A stretch of 64,000 nt of DNA from CAIMUS01 sp046347625 (GTDB taxonomy: Bacteria; Pseudomonadota; Gammaproteobacteria; Competibacterales; Competibacteraceae), in NCBI GenBank assembly GCA_046347625.1, contig JAXMFU010000001.1, forward strand, positions 1,488,001 to 1,552,000, written 5' to 3'. Positions 54,047-63,093 of this stretch are shown here, piece by piece. Position 1 is the first letter of the stretch; every line of letters starts with the position of its first letter. The notes under the pieces were generated by a model, which saw only the letters and a list, made by a program, of their open reading frames with translations, was not told where the DNA came from and did not search any database. The translations under genes and the position numbers were made by a program.

Positions 54047-55375
54047 GTGATGAATCCGGACTTCCACCATAATGTGATTCTCTTCTTTCTTCAAATCGGC
54101 GTGATGCTGTCCGTGGCCTTGGCAGCGGGGCAAGCGATCCGGCAATGGGGACAGCCAGCCGTTCTGGGGGAGCTGATCGGGGGGATTCTCCTGGGGCCGA
54201 CGGTGTTCGGCATGCTGTTCCCTGAATACTCGGCTTGGCTCTTCCCAGGTTCGTCGGAGGTTACCCACTGGCGTGAGGCGATGGTCCGACTGGGGATGCT
54301 GTTTTTTCTCTTCGTCGCCGGGTTGGAGATCAATCTGGCGGCGGTCGGGGAACGGAAATGGAGCGCTCTGGGGGCCAGCGCCCTGGGGATCTTTGTGCCG
54401 TTTACCTTGGGCTGCGGGGCCGTGATGCTCTGGCCGGGTTTCTGGGGCGCGAAGGCTGCAAACAATCAAGTGGTGTTCGCCTTGTTTCTGGGTACGGCAC
54501 TTTCGATCTCGGCTCTGCCGGTGATCGCCCGGATTCTCATGGACCTGAACCTGCTGCGCACGGGCGTTGGCTCGGTGTCGATGTGCGCCGCGGCGGCCAA
54601 CGACCTGATCGGCTGGTCGGTGTTCGCCATCTTGCTGGCGATGGTCCAGCCCAACCCGTCCCCGCACAGCGTAATCGTTGTGCTGGGTACCGTGGCGGTC
54701 TTCGCAGCCACGGTGCTGGTGCTGGGCCGCTACGGGGGTCGGCCGCTGTTGGGTCCTGCCAAGCGTTTGCTCGCCTGGCCAAGCGGCTTCCTGGGGCTGA
54801 CCATCGTAGCTATCCTGGCATCCGCTTCGGCTGCGGAGATAGTAGGCATCCACGGCATTTTTGGAGCCTTCCTGTTGGGCGTGGCCCTCGGCCGCGGCCC
54901 GCACACGGAGGACGTCAGCCAGGCCCACGACATCATCCACCAATTCTCTATCAGCATCTTCGTGCCGCTGTACTGCGTCTCGGTGGGACTGAAGGCCAAC
55001 TTCGCCACCAGCTTCGACCCGCTGCTGGTCGGCCTGGTGCTGGGAATCGCTAGCATCGGCAAGCTGCTCGGCGGCGGTCTGGGCGCCCGGGCGGGTGGCA
55101 TGCCCTGGCGTCAAGCCTGGACCGTGGGCTTTATCCTCAACGCCCGCGGCGCGATGGAGATCATCCTGGCGACCCTTGCCCTGGAGACCGGGCTGATCGA
55201 TGAGCGGGTATTCGTCGCCCTGGTCGTCATGGCCCTGGTCACCTCGATGCTCAGCGGCCCCGTGGTACAGCGGCTAGTACAGGGCAGCGGAAAAACTGTA
55301 CCCTCTATACTGCAGAGTGATGAACTCCACGGAGGTAGAGACGAGCATAGCCCGTTTAAAAGCAGTACCCGTTAA
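54047..55375 (+). CDS. Kef-type cation:proton antiporter
   Basis: 442 residues, about twelve membrane helices, start GTG 54047 or ATG 54050. CPA2 features: ILLGPTVFGML, FFLFVAGLEINL, LSISALPVIARILMDLNLLRT (with the unwound-helix motif), AAAANDLIGW carrying the Asn-Asp pair of CPA2-type exchangers, and VGFILNARGAMEIIL. Exchanges K+ or Na+ for H+ across the inner membrane. It lacks the C-terminal RCK/TrkA-N domain of KefB/C, so it is not controlled by bound nucleotide in the same way. Similar antiporters occur in natural-product and glycan clusters. No partner genes. Confidence 0.92.
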   Translation: MMNPDFHHNVILFFLQIGVMLSVALAAGQAIRQWGQPAVLGELIGGILLGPTVFGMLFPEYSAWLFPGSSEVTHWREAMVRLGMLFFLFVAGLEINLAAVGERKWSALGASALGIFVPFTLGCGAVMLWPGFWGAKAANNQVVFALFLGTALSISALPVIARILMDLNLLRTGVGSVSMCAAAANDLIGWSVFAILLAMVQPNPSPHSVIVVLGTVAVFAATVLVLGRYGGRPLLGPAKRLLAWPSGFLGLTIVAILASASAAEIVGIHGIFGAFLLGVALGRGPHTEDVSQAHDIIHQFSISIFVPLYCVSVGLKANFATSFDPLLVGLVLGIASIGKLLGGGLGARAGGMPWRQAWTVGFILNARGAMEIILATLALETGLIDERVFVALVVMALVTSMLSGPVVQRLVQGSGKTVPSILQSDELHGGRDEHSPFKSSTR

Positions 55376-55484
55376 GTTGACGGAGAGCTTTCATGCGGGG
55401 TTATCGTTCAGCCGTTTATGTTCTCGGTCCACAGTGAGTTCCGCACCCCTGTCGGGCCTCATGCAGGGAACCTCTCCATGCAAC

Positions 55485-56258
55485 TCAGTAGCCCTTGATC
55501 TGGCGGGTGGAGTGGTTCAAGACCACCCCGATGACATGGGTGGAGCTGAGGAAATCCTTCGCCCGGATGACCTCCTCGTGAGTGGTTCGATCCTGAGATA
55601 CGACCAGCAGAGCAGCATCGACGTAGGGCAGGAACACCAGCCCGTCGTCGGCCAACAACAGCGGCGGCAGGTCGAACAGGACTAGGCGCGAGGGGTAACG
55701 CTCTTTGATCTCCCTGACAAGATCGACCATCCGGGGCAACGACAGGAGCTCCGAGGAGTTGGGCACCGTGCTGCCAGCCTGGATGATCACGAGCCGGTTG
55801 ATACCCGGATTGAACATGACGCTCTTGAGTGACACATCCCGCAGCAGGTAGTCAGTGAGGCCCAGTTTGTGTCGGTGCCCAAGGTACTGATGCAGAGTCG
55901 GCCGACGCAGGTCGATCTCGACCAGCAGCACCGTGTGGTTGACCTCCTTCGACAAGCTGATAGCTAGGTTGAGTGCGGTCAGGGTCTTGCCCTCGCCGGG
56001 TCCCGGGCTTGTGATCGCCAGCACGTTCCAGCCGCCGGCCGTCATGCGCTGGAGCACTCGAGTGCGCAGCACCTTGTATGCCGATGTGACGGGATCGTTA
56101 CCATCGGCGGTTACCACCAGGTTGCGACCCAGCACCGCAGGATCGAGGGCGATTTCCGGCGTCTCGGTGTATCTGATCAGACCCGTGGGATGAATCGGCG
56201 CCGGCGGAGCCGGCTTATCTTCGTGCACGTGGTGAAGGGAATATCTCAGTAGCTTCAT
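55485..56258 (-). CDS. CpsD/CapB-like BY-kinase ATPase domain protein
   Basis: 257 residues. Walker A ITSPGPGEGKTLTALNLAIS, Walker A' VLLVEIDLRRPTLH and Walker B RLVLFDLPPLLLADDG identify the BY-kinase/MinD-like family used to control exopolysaccharide chain length. YKVLRTRVLQRM corresponds to the oligomerisation helix. The C-terminal Tyr cluster that is autophosphorylated in true tyrosine kinases is absent; the protein ends STRQIKGY with a single Tyr. No Wzc/CapA membrane partner is next to it, so it may pair with one elsewhere or be an orphan. Transcribed toward the antiporter gene. Confidence 0.85.
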   Translation of the reverse strand: MKLLRYSLHHVHEDKPAPPAPIHPTGLIRYTETPEIALDPAVLGRNLVVTADGNDPVTSAYKVLRTRVLQRMTAGGWNVLAITSPGPGEGKTLTALNLAISLSKEVNHTVLLVEIDLRRPTLHQYLGHRHKLGLTDYLLRDVSLKSVMFNPGINRLVIIQAGSTVPNSSELLSLPRMVDLVREIKERYPSRLVLFDLPPLLLADDGLVFLPYVDAALLVVSQDRTTHEEVIRAKDFLSSTHVIGVVLNHSTRQIKGY

Positions 56259-56467
56259 TGGGCTGGCAACTGTTGCTCATTAGCGTAAGGCTCCCCACCC
56301 GTGAGGAGTGTCGTTGGCGAAAACCCAGCCGTACCCTTGGGCAACCTCGTCGCAACAAGCTATGTGCCATGGAATAAAAAGCCATAATTGATGCAATGTG
56401 AGCGTACGGTTCACCAGCTGCTGGCCGGCGTCATTATAGACGCGGCGGTCACGATTTGGAACAACTG

Positions 56468-56600
56468 TGCGCTGCTGCATATTCCGACGCAAATCGGCCA
56501 CCCATTCCGATCCAAACCGACCACGATTTCCGAAATAAAATCGGCCATCCATTCCGATCCAAACCGGCCACGGTTTCCGGCCTGAGTCGGCCACCTCGGT
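56468..56600. repeat. IS21-family end: iterated ~30-bp repeats
   Basis: The unit tcggccacccattccgatcc recurs with variations at about 56497, 56541 and 56585, the multiple-repeat terminus typical of IS21 elements, directly before an istA start. The outer end probably begins at tgtgcgctgctgc near 56466. Confidence 0.65.
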
Positions 56601-56665
56601 CAGTGCCCTCGCGACACAGGATAACCCGAGTAACCTGCTCCTTCGTTTCCCTACGGAGAGCAGTC

Positions 56666-56917
56666 ATGTCAAGAACGCGGTTATCGAGGCGTAAAATTCG
56701 TGAAGTCCTGCGCTTGAAATACGAGCTGGAGTTGCCGGAACGGGATATTGCCCGCAGTTGTCAGCTCGCTCGTAGCACCGTCGGCGAATACCTCCGGCGT
56801 TTTCAGGGGGCTCAGTTAAGGTGGCCGCTGCCAGCGGACCTGGATGACGCCCGGCTGGAGGTCCAGTGGTTTCCACCGCCGCCAGCGGTCCCCCGGGCGT
56901 CCCCCTTTCTGGGGTAG
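56666..56917 (+). pseudogene. istA: istA (IS21 transposase) N-terminal fragment
   Basis: From ATG 56666: MSRTRLSRRKIREVLRLKYE, ERDIARSCQLARSTVGEYL (HTH) and WPLPADLDDARLEVQWFPPPP match the opening of IstA. The match ends at 56896, where the end repeat of an IS4-like element starts; the remaining DDE part is missing. Confidence 0.75.
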
Positions 56918-57020
56918 GTATTTTTGAGAGTGCCTAGCATTAGTTTTATGAATCATGCTGTTACCGTGCCTCGGCTGGATGGTTTCAGGCCGCTTGCAGC
57001 AATGCTACAACGGGTGGGAG
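56897..57020 (-). mobile_element. End fragment of an IS4-like element
   Basis: It begins with the terminal sequence ccctttctggggtaggta also seen at 59671 and 61080. Leftward it keeps the last residues of the transposase (VVALLQAA then stop), equivalent to VELLQAA at 59762. Truncated at ~57020, where unrelated sequence begins. Confidence 0.55.
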
Positions 57021-57133
57021 TGACTGGCTCCAAGCCACCGAGCAGGCCTTGGAGCAACTCGTCAACCACGTCGGGGTTTATGGAGAATCGGAGAAAAATC
57101 CAACGATCTTCTTGAAAGTCTGAAGCCACTGCA

Positions 57134-57475
57134 TCAGCGCTGGTTCTGCAACCGCAACAACCGTTCCCCATCGGGTCTGAGATGGCCTTTCGGATCGACG
57201 TGTCGATACAGCGTTTGCCGGCTAATGCCGAGTTCAGCACAGAGCGCACTGATGTGGGTCTCGGGCTGTCCCATGGCCACCATGGCCAGTCGGAGTTTGG
57301 CCGGCGTCATCTTGAACGGCGCGCCACCCCGACGGCCACGGGCACGAGCCGCGGCTAACCCAGCTTTGGTACGTTCACGGATCAGCTCCTGCTCGAATTC
57401 GGCCAGGGCCGCGAAAATACCAAAGATCAGTTTGCCGCTGGCGGTGGTTGTATCGGCGTGTCCGGTCAAGGGCAC
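57134..57475 (-). pseudogene. Serine recombinase 3' fragment, cut by a group II intron
   Basis: The minus strand reads LTGHADTTTASGKLIFGIF, FEQELIRERTKAGL, GGAPFKMTPAKLRLA and the C-terminal HTH LCAELGISRQTLYRHV. The catalytic N-terminal half is absent: upstream sequence is group II intron RNA from ~57470 on. No matching N-terminal part is found beyond the intron, so a later rearrangement removed it. Paralogue of the resolvase at 45218. Confidence 0.75.
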
Positions 57476-57713
57476 CTAACCCCGTCGGTGCAAGTCCGAC
57501 CGCGGCTAACAGCCTGCGGCCTCGTAGCTTGGGAGGCACCGTGGCGCGAAAGCAAGCCGGTGAAGCCCTCCGACCTGGTATACCTTGGGGGTACAGCAAC
57601 GCCTTAGGTCGTAACGTGCAGTGAACGTAGAAGTAGCCTCGTCACCCGCAAGTCCGGTGGCCGAGACGGTCGATAACGCGCGAAGGCAGCAAGGGCTGAC
57701 CGAAAGGAGTCCG

Positions 57714-57945
57714 GGTAGTGTTCCAGAAGTGTTGTTGTGACAGATCGGAGGCGTTCAGATCAATCCTCTTCTCCATACCATTAACCAGGATTGACGCAAA
57801 CTGTCATTCCCGCGTAAGCGGGAATCCAGACGCTTGCCCTCCATGGCGGCTGGATTCCGGCGTCCCAGCCGGAATGACAGTGGTGAGTTGCTTAGCTAAA
57901 GGGTATTTTCGTAAGTCCTGTCAACAACACTTTCGGAACACTACC
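57714..57945. mobile_element. MITE-like element inside the group II intron
   Basis: 232 bp with long inverted ends, GGTAGTGTTCC(a/g)AAGTGTTGTTG..., and an 8-bp direct duplication ggagtccg at 57706-57713 and 57946-57953. The inside carries a second palindrome of the widespread tcattcccgcgtaagcggga type. It lies in the intron RNA upstream of the maturase gene. Confidence 0.8.
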
Positions 57946-58213
57946 GGAGTCCGAAGCGGCAGCGCTCACCGGCGGGGTATCAGCGGCGACATGATGCGAA
58001 GGGTTATGGGTCAACCGGAGAAACCCGCGGTGCCCGGCGACGACAGCTCGTCGCGGAGGCACCTCCTATAACCGTGAGCGGGAAGTGGAGGGGCAGGCAC
58101 CAGGGTGGCGGATCGAGTCGTAGTACTGAAGATCGGCGTGCAACCAAACGCGCCGGGAGGGAAGGGCCCGGACCGGTGGAAGTTTCGGCCGTCCAAAGTG
58201 AGGTAGGGGTGAG

Positions 58214-59521
58214 ATGATAAAGGCACCCATGAGTCTACAGGAACGACGCCGGCGGATATACCGAAAGGTGAAGTCTGATAAAACGCATCGCTTTTGGGGC
58301 CTCTTCGTGCACGTGGCGAAGAGGGAGACCCTGGAAGAGGCCTACCGCATCGCCAAACGGAACGGTGGCGCCCCCGGTATCGAGGGTCAGGCATTTGAGG
58401 ACATCGAAGCCACGGCAGTAGCGCCGTTTCTGGCGGCCTTGCGGGAAGAGTTGCTCAGTGGTCATTATCAACCTCAACCGAACCGCCGGGTAGACATCCC
58501 GAAGGGGAACGGCAAAGTTCGCACACGCTCGATCCCTGGCCGCCGCGATCGCGTGGTACAGGGGGCGCTGAAGTTGATCCTCGAAGCGATCTTCGAGGCG
58601 GATTTCTGCCCGAACTCGTACGGGTTTCGACCCCGGCGGTCACCGCACTGCGCCCTGGCGGAAGTCAGGCGCAGTGTGCTGCGACGCAGGAGCACGGTGA
58701 TCGATGTGGATCTATCGCGGTATTTCGACACGATCCGACACGCCGTGCTCCTGGACAGGATGGCGCAACGGGTCCAGGACCGGCAGGTGATGCACCTCGT
58801 GAAGCAGATACTCAAGGCAGGCGGGAAGAGTGGCGTCCCCCAAGGGGGGCCATTCAGGCCGTTGGCAGCCAATAGCTACCTAAACGAGGTGGACTGGACC
58901 TTTGACGTGATTCGACGCAAGACAGCAGACGGTCCCTACGAGGCGGTGACCTATCATCGCGTTGCGGATGATATTGTCATCACGGTGAGGGGTCACCACC
59001 ACAAGCGGGGCTGGGCGGGACGCGCCCGGCACCGGCTGCAGGAACAGTTAATCCCCTTGGGGGTGGAACTGAACGTGGAGAAAACGCGGGTGGTGGACAC
59101 CCGTAAGGGGGAAGCGTTCGGTTTTCTGGGGGTTGATCTGCGCCGGGTGCGCAAACGCCACGAGCCGGGCTATTTCATCCTGATGACCCCGAAGAAAAAG
59201 GCCCGTAAAGCGATCAAAGCGAAGGTCCGCGACATCATCCACAGCGGGGGTGCACTCCCGACCAAAGGGGTGGTGGAACGGATCAACGCGGCGCTGGCGG
59301 GATGGGTCAACTACTTTCGGGTCGGCAACGCGAGCCGTGCCTTCAGTGAAGTGCGCGACTACGTGGAGATGAAAGTGCGCACCCTGCTAACGCGCCGCAA
59401 GCGGCGACGAAAGCCGGGGGTTGGCTGGCGACGGTGGAGTAACGCCTATCTCTACGGCGTACTGGGACTCTACTGGGATTGGAAAATCCAGCCCTTGCCG
59501 AGTGCGCAGAGCTATGCGTGA
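58214..59521 (+). CDS. ltrA: Group II intron reverse transcriptase/maturase
   Basis: 435 residues; ATG 58214 after AGGTAGGGG. RT blocks: KGNGKVRTRSIPGRRDRVVQ, SYGFRPRRSPHCALAEV, VIDVDLSRYFDTI, GVPQGGPFRPLAANSYLNEV, VADDIVITVRG and FLGVDLRRV. The C-terminal maturase domain has VVERINAALAGWVNYFRVG. No HNH endonuclease domain. The active-site YADD is VADD at ~250, and the Ser of the PQGGxxSPL motif is Arg (GGPFRPL). These changes may weaken polymerase activity; splicing help could remain. Confidence 0.9.
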   Translation: MIKAPMSLQERRRRIYRKVKSDKTHRFWGLFVHVAKRETLEEAYRIAKRNGGAPGIEGQAFEDIEATAVAPFLAALREELLSGHYQPQPNRRVDIPKGNGKVRTRSIPGRRDRVVQGALKLILEAIFEADFCPNSYGFRPRRSPHCALAEVRRSVLRRRSTVIDVDLSRYFDTIRHAVLLDRMAQRVQDRQVMHLVKQILKAGGKSGVPQGGPFRPLAANSYLNEVDWTFDVIRRKTADGPYEAVTYHRVADDIVITVRGHHHKRGWAGRARHRLQEQLIPLGVELNVEKTRVVDTRKGEAFGFLGVDLRRVRKRHEPGYFILMTPKKKARKAIKAKVRDIIHSGGALPTKGVVERINAALAGWVNYFRVGNASRAFSEVRDYVEMKVRTLLTRRKRRRKPGVGWRRWSNAYLYGVLGLYWDWKIQPLPSAQSYA

Positions 59522-59670
59522 AAGCGGTCGCCGGACCGACAGGACCCATAACCCTTTCGATGAAATCTACCGGGTGAGCTGCTTGAGGGAAAACCTCACG
59601 AGCAGTTCTAAGGGGGAGGGGCTGGAAACGGCACGACGGAGCACCCTAAACGGGCACGCAGGGGGAAACC

Positions 59671-61060
59671 CCTTTCTGGGGTAGGTTTTTTTGAGGACGG
59701 TCGATTGGCGCTCCTATTAGCTTGATCATTCATACTTTTAGTGTACCTGGCTGATTGGGTTTCAGGCTGCTTGCAGCAACTCCACGAGGGGTGGGATAGT
59801 CCCCTGCGGGTGTCGCGGCGGTCGGGTCGGCCACGGTTCAGGGACCAAGCGCCCGTGCGGCAACGGGAGCTGGTTGAGTAACGCCGCGAGGATGAGGTTC
59901 CAGCCGCGCCGAAAGACGCTGACCAAGCGCAGGTGGGCGGCCTGATGGGAACGTGGCGGGGGTAGCAGGGCAGTGGCCAGGTCGGGCACGGTGGCAACGG
60001 GAAGCGTCTCATCCGCCTCACCCCCGACGCTGACCAGCCACAGCGTCGCCACAGCCATCGCCAGCCACAGGCGCGCCGCCCGCGCCGGATCGGTCATGCG
60101 CGTGTGTTGCCACTGCCAGCCGCCCCGTTTGGTTCGTGTAAAGCCCTGCGCAATCCAGGCGCGCAACCCCTACCCGCCGACCTCGCCGACAGCGGGCGGT
60201 AACTCGGTTACGATCAGCCCGGGGTCCTGATAGCCGGGCTCCCAGCGAGCCAGGAGGGTGCAACGGAGCCGGCGTTGGCGGCCTTTGAAAGCGACCCCGG
60301 TCCCGGACCACGGGCAACCCGGTTGGGGGACCAAGGTCTTGAGGGGGACCCCTTGCTGTTCACCCGTGGGCCGGAAGGTCCCACCGCTATTGATCCGCAG
60401 AAAGGGGTGCCAGCCCAGTCGGGTCATCCGCCGGAACCGCCCGCGGGCATACAACCCGCGATCCGCGAGCACGATCACCATCCAGGTAGGCGGGACCGCA
60501 CGATACACCTGCCGGCGCATCCGCAACCACTCCGGCCGCCAGGCTTTCTCGACATTGGCGGTCAAGACCGTCCAGGCGATAGGAATGGCACAACCCCGGT
60601 ACACGACACTGATCACCAGTACCGTAAAGCGGTCCCCCAAAGTAGTCGCATCCAGGGCCAGCGCTAGTTGAGTCCCTTGCCACCGGCTGAGCACCCAGGC
60701 CAACAGCGGTGCACAACCGGTCTCCACCACCACGGCTTGACGGGCCTTCCCGCGTGTCGCTGGGGCCTCGTAGCAGAACTCGCGCCAGCGTTGTCGCACC
60801 GTGTTCTCTTTGCCGTGGAGCCAGGGCGCTAAGCAGGCACTGAGCGCGGTGCGCGCACAAGACCGCGCCAGGACCATGCCCAGGCTCCACCACGCGAGGA
60901 CCATGATTTGGGGCTTGCTCAAGGGCGGTAAGGGGGTCTGGAGGGTGGTCGCCCATTCGGTTACACGGGGGTGGCAAGACATCGTTAGGCTCCTTCGGGT
61001 GGGTGAGATAAACCTCAAGACAATCTCTACCATGCCCGACTGAGGAGGGTTTTGTCACCC
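59671..61060 (-). mobile_element. IS4-like element, inactive copy
   Basis: The left end carries ccctttctggggtaggttttttt at 59671; the right limit near 61060 is inferred from the change to the adjacent copy, whose own end lies at 61075-61100. Contains the damaged transposase at 59762-60982. Confidence 0.55.
59762..60982 (-). pseudogene. DDE transposase (IS4-like) with in-frame stop and lost catalytic Glu
   Basis: From the ATG at 60982 (MSCHPRVTEW) the frame runs WWSLGMVLARSCARTAL, LALDATTLGDRF (first Asp) and VIVLADRGLYARGRF (second Asp) to a TAG at 60169-60167. It continues in the same frame as GLRAWIAQGFTRTKRGGWQW to 59762. The usual WIEQGFK Glu is Ala (WIAQGFT). Both lesions inactivate it. 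The uninterrupted protein would be ~406 residues. Confidence 0.75.
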
Positions 61061-61122
61061 TCGTTTTGGGGACCTTCATCAAAAAACCTACCCCAGAAAG
61101 CCCCCCCGCCGGAGAACTACTG

Positions 61123-61494
61123 ATGTCTTGCCACTCCCGTGTTATCGAATGGACTGCCACGCTCCAGACCCACTTACCGCACCTGAGCAAGCCACAACTC
61201 AAGGTCCTCGCGTGGTGGAGCCTGGGCATGGTTCTGGCGCGGTCCTGTGCGCGCACCGCCGTCAGTACCTGCCTAGCGCCGTGGCTCGGTGGCAACGATA
61301 ACACGTTACGACAACGCTGGCGCGAGTTCTGCTACGAGGCCCCGGCGACACGCGGGAAGGCGCGTCAAGCCGTGGTGGTGGAGACCGGTTTTGCACCGCT
61401 GTTGGCCTGGGTACTGAGTCTGTGGGAAGGGACTCAACTGGCGCTCGCCCTGGATGCGACCGCCTTGGGTGACCGCTTTACGGGGCTGGTGATC
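61123..61494 (+). pseudogene. IS4-like transposase N-terminal fragment
   Basis: MSCHSRVIEWTATLQTHLP through LALDATALGDRFTGLVI closely parallels the transposase at 60982, but in the opposite orientation. The match stops at ~61494 and is followed directly by istB sequence. The element end (aaaaacctaccccagaaag) lies just upstream at 61081. The two copies form a head-to-head inverted pair. Confidence 0.75.
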
Positions 61495-61499
61495 AAAGC

Positions 61500-62120
61500 C
61501 TCCCCACCCCGGTACGGCGCCAGCTCCCCACGCTGTGTGAAGGGCAGTTTGTCGAGCAGGCGCAGAACGTGCTGGCCTTCGGCTTGCCCGGCCGCGGCAA
61601 AACCCACTGACTGTGCGCGGTGGGCCATGCCCTGGTGGAGCGGGGGTATCGCGTCCTGTTCACGCCGGCCTACCAACGGGTGCAGCGCTTGCTGGCGGCC
61701 AAGCAAGCGCTCAGACTGGAGCATGAGCTGCACCAGTTGGACGGTTTCGCCGCCATCATCCTGGACGACATTGGCTATATCCAACCAAGTCAGGCAGAAA
61801 TGGAGGTGTTATTTACCTTTTTGGCGGAGCGCTATGAGCGCAAGAGCGTCCTCATCAGTAGCAATCTGGTATTCAGTCAATGGGATCGGATTTTCCACGA
61901 TCCCATGACCACGGCCGCCGCGATCGACCGGCGCGTCCACCATGCCATCATCCTGGAATTGACTGGACCCAGTTTTCGGACCGAACAGGCCAAGGGGCGA
62001 CAAACCTCTGCCACGCTGACTGAAAGTGATCCCTCGACGGTGAGGGACACACCGAGCAATCACTGCGCTCCAGAGACGGTGACCGAGCCGGGTGGCCACT
62101 CTGCCGATGTTAAAGTGTAG
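61500..62120 (+). pseudogene. istB: istB (IS21 helper ATPase) with in-frame stop, 5' truncated
   Basis: The frame from 61500 gives VRRQLPTLCEGQFVEQAQN and Walker A FGLPGRGKTH, then a TGA at 61608-61610. It continues LCAVGHALVERGYRVLFTPA, DGFAAIILDDIGYIQ (Walker B) and VLISSNLVFSQWDRIF. IstB normally has ~250 residues; the first ~80 are missing. Terminal repeats of an IS21-type end (gatgttaaagtgtag, gatgttaaaaagtaa) follow at 62107-62150. They differ from the end at 56468, so istA and istB fragments may come from two different IS21 elements. Confidence 0.75.
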
Positions 62121-62347
62121 TGGTCACTGATGTTAAAAAGTAATTGACATTGGGCAACTGGTTTTAGGGGATTCGGTTCAACCCTAATTTTTTGGTAGTC
62201 AAGCAGGCTCACCAGAAGGACACGGACGACAAGACAGACACCCCGCCGCCCCTGCCGGCCCAGCCTCAAGCCACAGTGCCGCCGACGTCCATGACCAGGG
62301 GCGGCTCTGTCATGCGTCCTGATCGTGAACGGCTTTAACGGCACTGT

Positions 62348-62659
62348 TCAGCGGTCCAGCTCCTTGAGCATGGCGGCACGGAGGATGGCGTTAATCCGGG
62401 TCTGATAGCCCTTACCCTTGGATTTCAGCCATTGCAGCACATCGGCATCCAATCGCACGGTGGTCGATGTCTTGGTAGGCCGGTAGAACGGATTGCGTAC
62501 CGCATGCTTCCAAAAGTCATCGGTTAGCGGCGGGATATCGCTGTAGTCAATCTCGCTATCGGGGAGAGCTTTGAGTGCTTCCAACTCCGCTTTCTGCCGT
62601 TTGGTCAGTGGCGGCAGGTGTTCAGGGTCGAATTCAAACCGAACGAATTTCTTCCTCAT
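62348..62659 (-). CDS. brnA: BrnA antitoxin
   Basis: 103 residues from the ATG at 62659, which lies inside the end of brnT as usual for this operon. Conserved stretches: RKKFVRFEFDPEHLPPLTK, SEIDYSDIPPLTDDFWKH, the ribbon-helix-helix KTSTTVRLDADVLQWL and GYQTRINAILRAAM. BrnA binds BrnT and represses its own promoter. Intact although the toxin gene is not. Confidence 0.93.
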   Translation of the reverse strand: MRKKFVRFEFDPEHLPPLTKRQKAELEALKALPDSEIDYSDIPPLTDDFWKHAVRNPFYRPTKTSTTVRLDADVLQWLKSKGKGYQTRINAILRAAMLKELDR

Positions 62660-62936
62660 AGCGCTTTCTCTCTTTCGGGTCGGCACGGCGTGCCGAAATT
62701 AGGCGGATGATCTCGGTATCGTCCTCGTCCTCATGCACGGTGTGCACAACCAGCAGTAACAAGTGCCCTTCCACCCTCCCCAAGGTTCGCCAACGTTGCT
62801 CACCATTCTCGACGCGGTCTTGTTACGTCAAGGCAAACGGGTCGGCAAACACACGGGCCGCTGTCTCGAAGCTCACCCGATGCTTTCGCAGATTGGTTTT
62901 AGCTTTCGCCGGATCCCATTCGGTTCTGATTTGCAT
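62634..62936 (-). pseudogene. brnT: brnT toxin gene with nonsense codon
   Basis: From the ATG at 62936: MQIRTEWDPAKAKTNLRKHR, SFETAARVFADPFALT, then TAA at 62825-62823 (codon 38) where homologues have Glu or similar. The frame resumes with QDRVENGEQRWRTLGRVEG, LLLLVVHTVHEDEDDTEI and SARRADPKERKRYEEEIRSV to the stop at 62634. The 100-codon size and RRADPKERxxYE ending are typical of BrnT ribonucleases. Only a 37-residue fragment can be made. Confidence 0.88.
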
Positions 62937-63093
62937 GCGTTCATGTTACTACAAAAATGTAATTAAAAGCAGTGTCCGTTACAGGTAACGAAATCATTCG
63001 TTACCATGTAACTGGTTACCTTCCTCATCGTAGCCGGGGATGGAGCGGCCTTCGCGCCACCATGTTTTTATAACGCTTGGTGTGAATGATGGC

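Larger units (their letters stand above)
57470..59650 (+). mobile_element. Group II intron, carrying a reverse-transcriptase gene and an inserted MITE
   Basis: The 5' part holds the conserved structured RNA (cgtcggtgcaagtccgacc, gaaggcagcaagggctgacc). A maturase gene follows at 58214-59521. Domain V is recognisable at 59576-59609 (GAGCTGCTTGAGGG, AAAA, CCTCACGAGCAGTTC), followed by a domain VI-like hairpin to ~59650. Boundaries are approximate; the 5' one is set by the end of the resolvase frame. The exon after the intron is not resolvase sequence. Confidence 0.78.

Noticed and set aside
54020..55114. Minus-strand open frame of 364 codons
   Set aside because: Antisense of the Kef-type antiporter; His/Gln/Asp-rich low-complexity composition.
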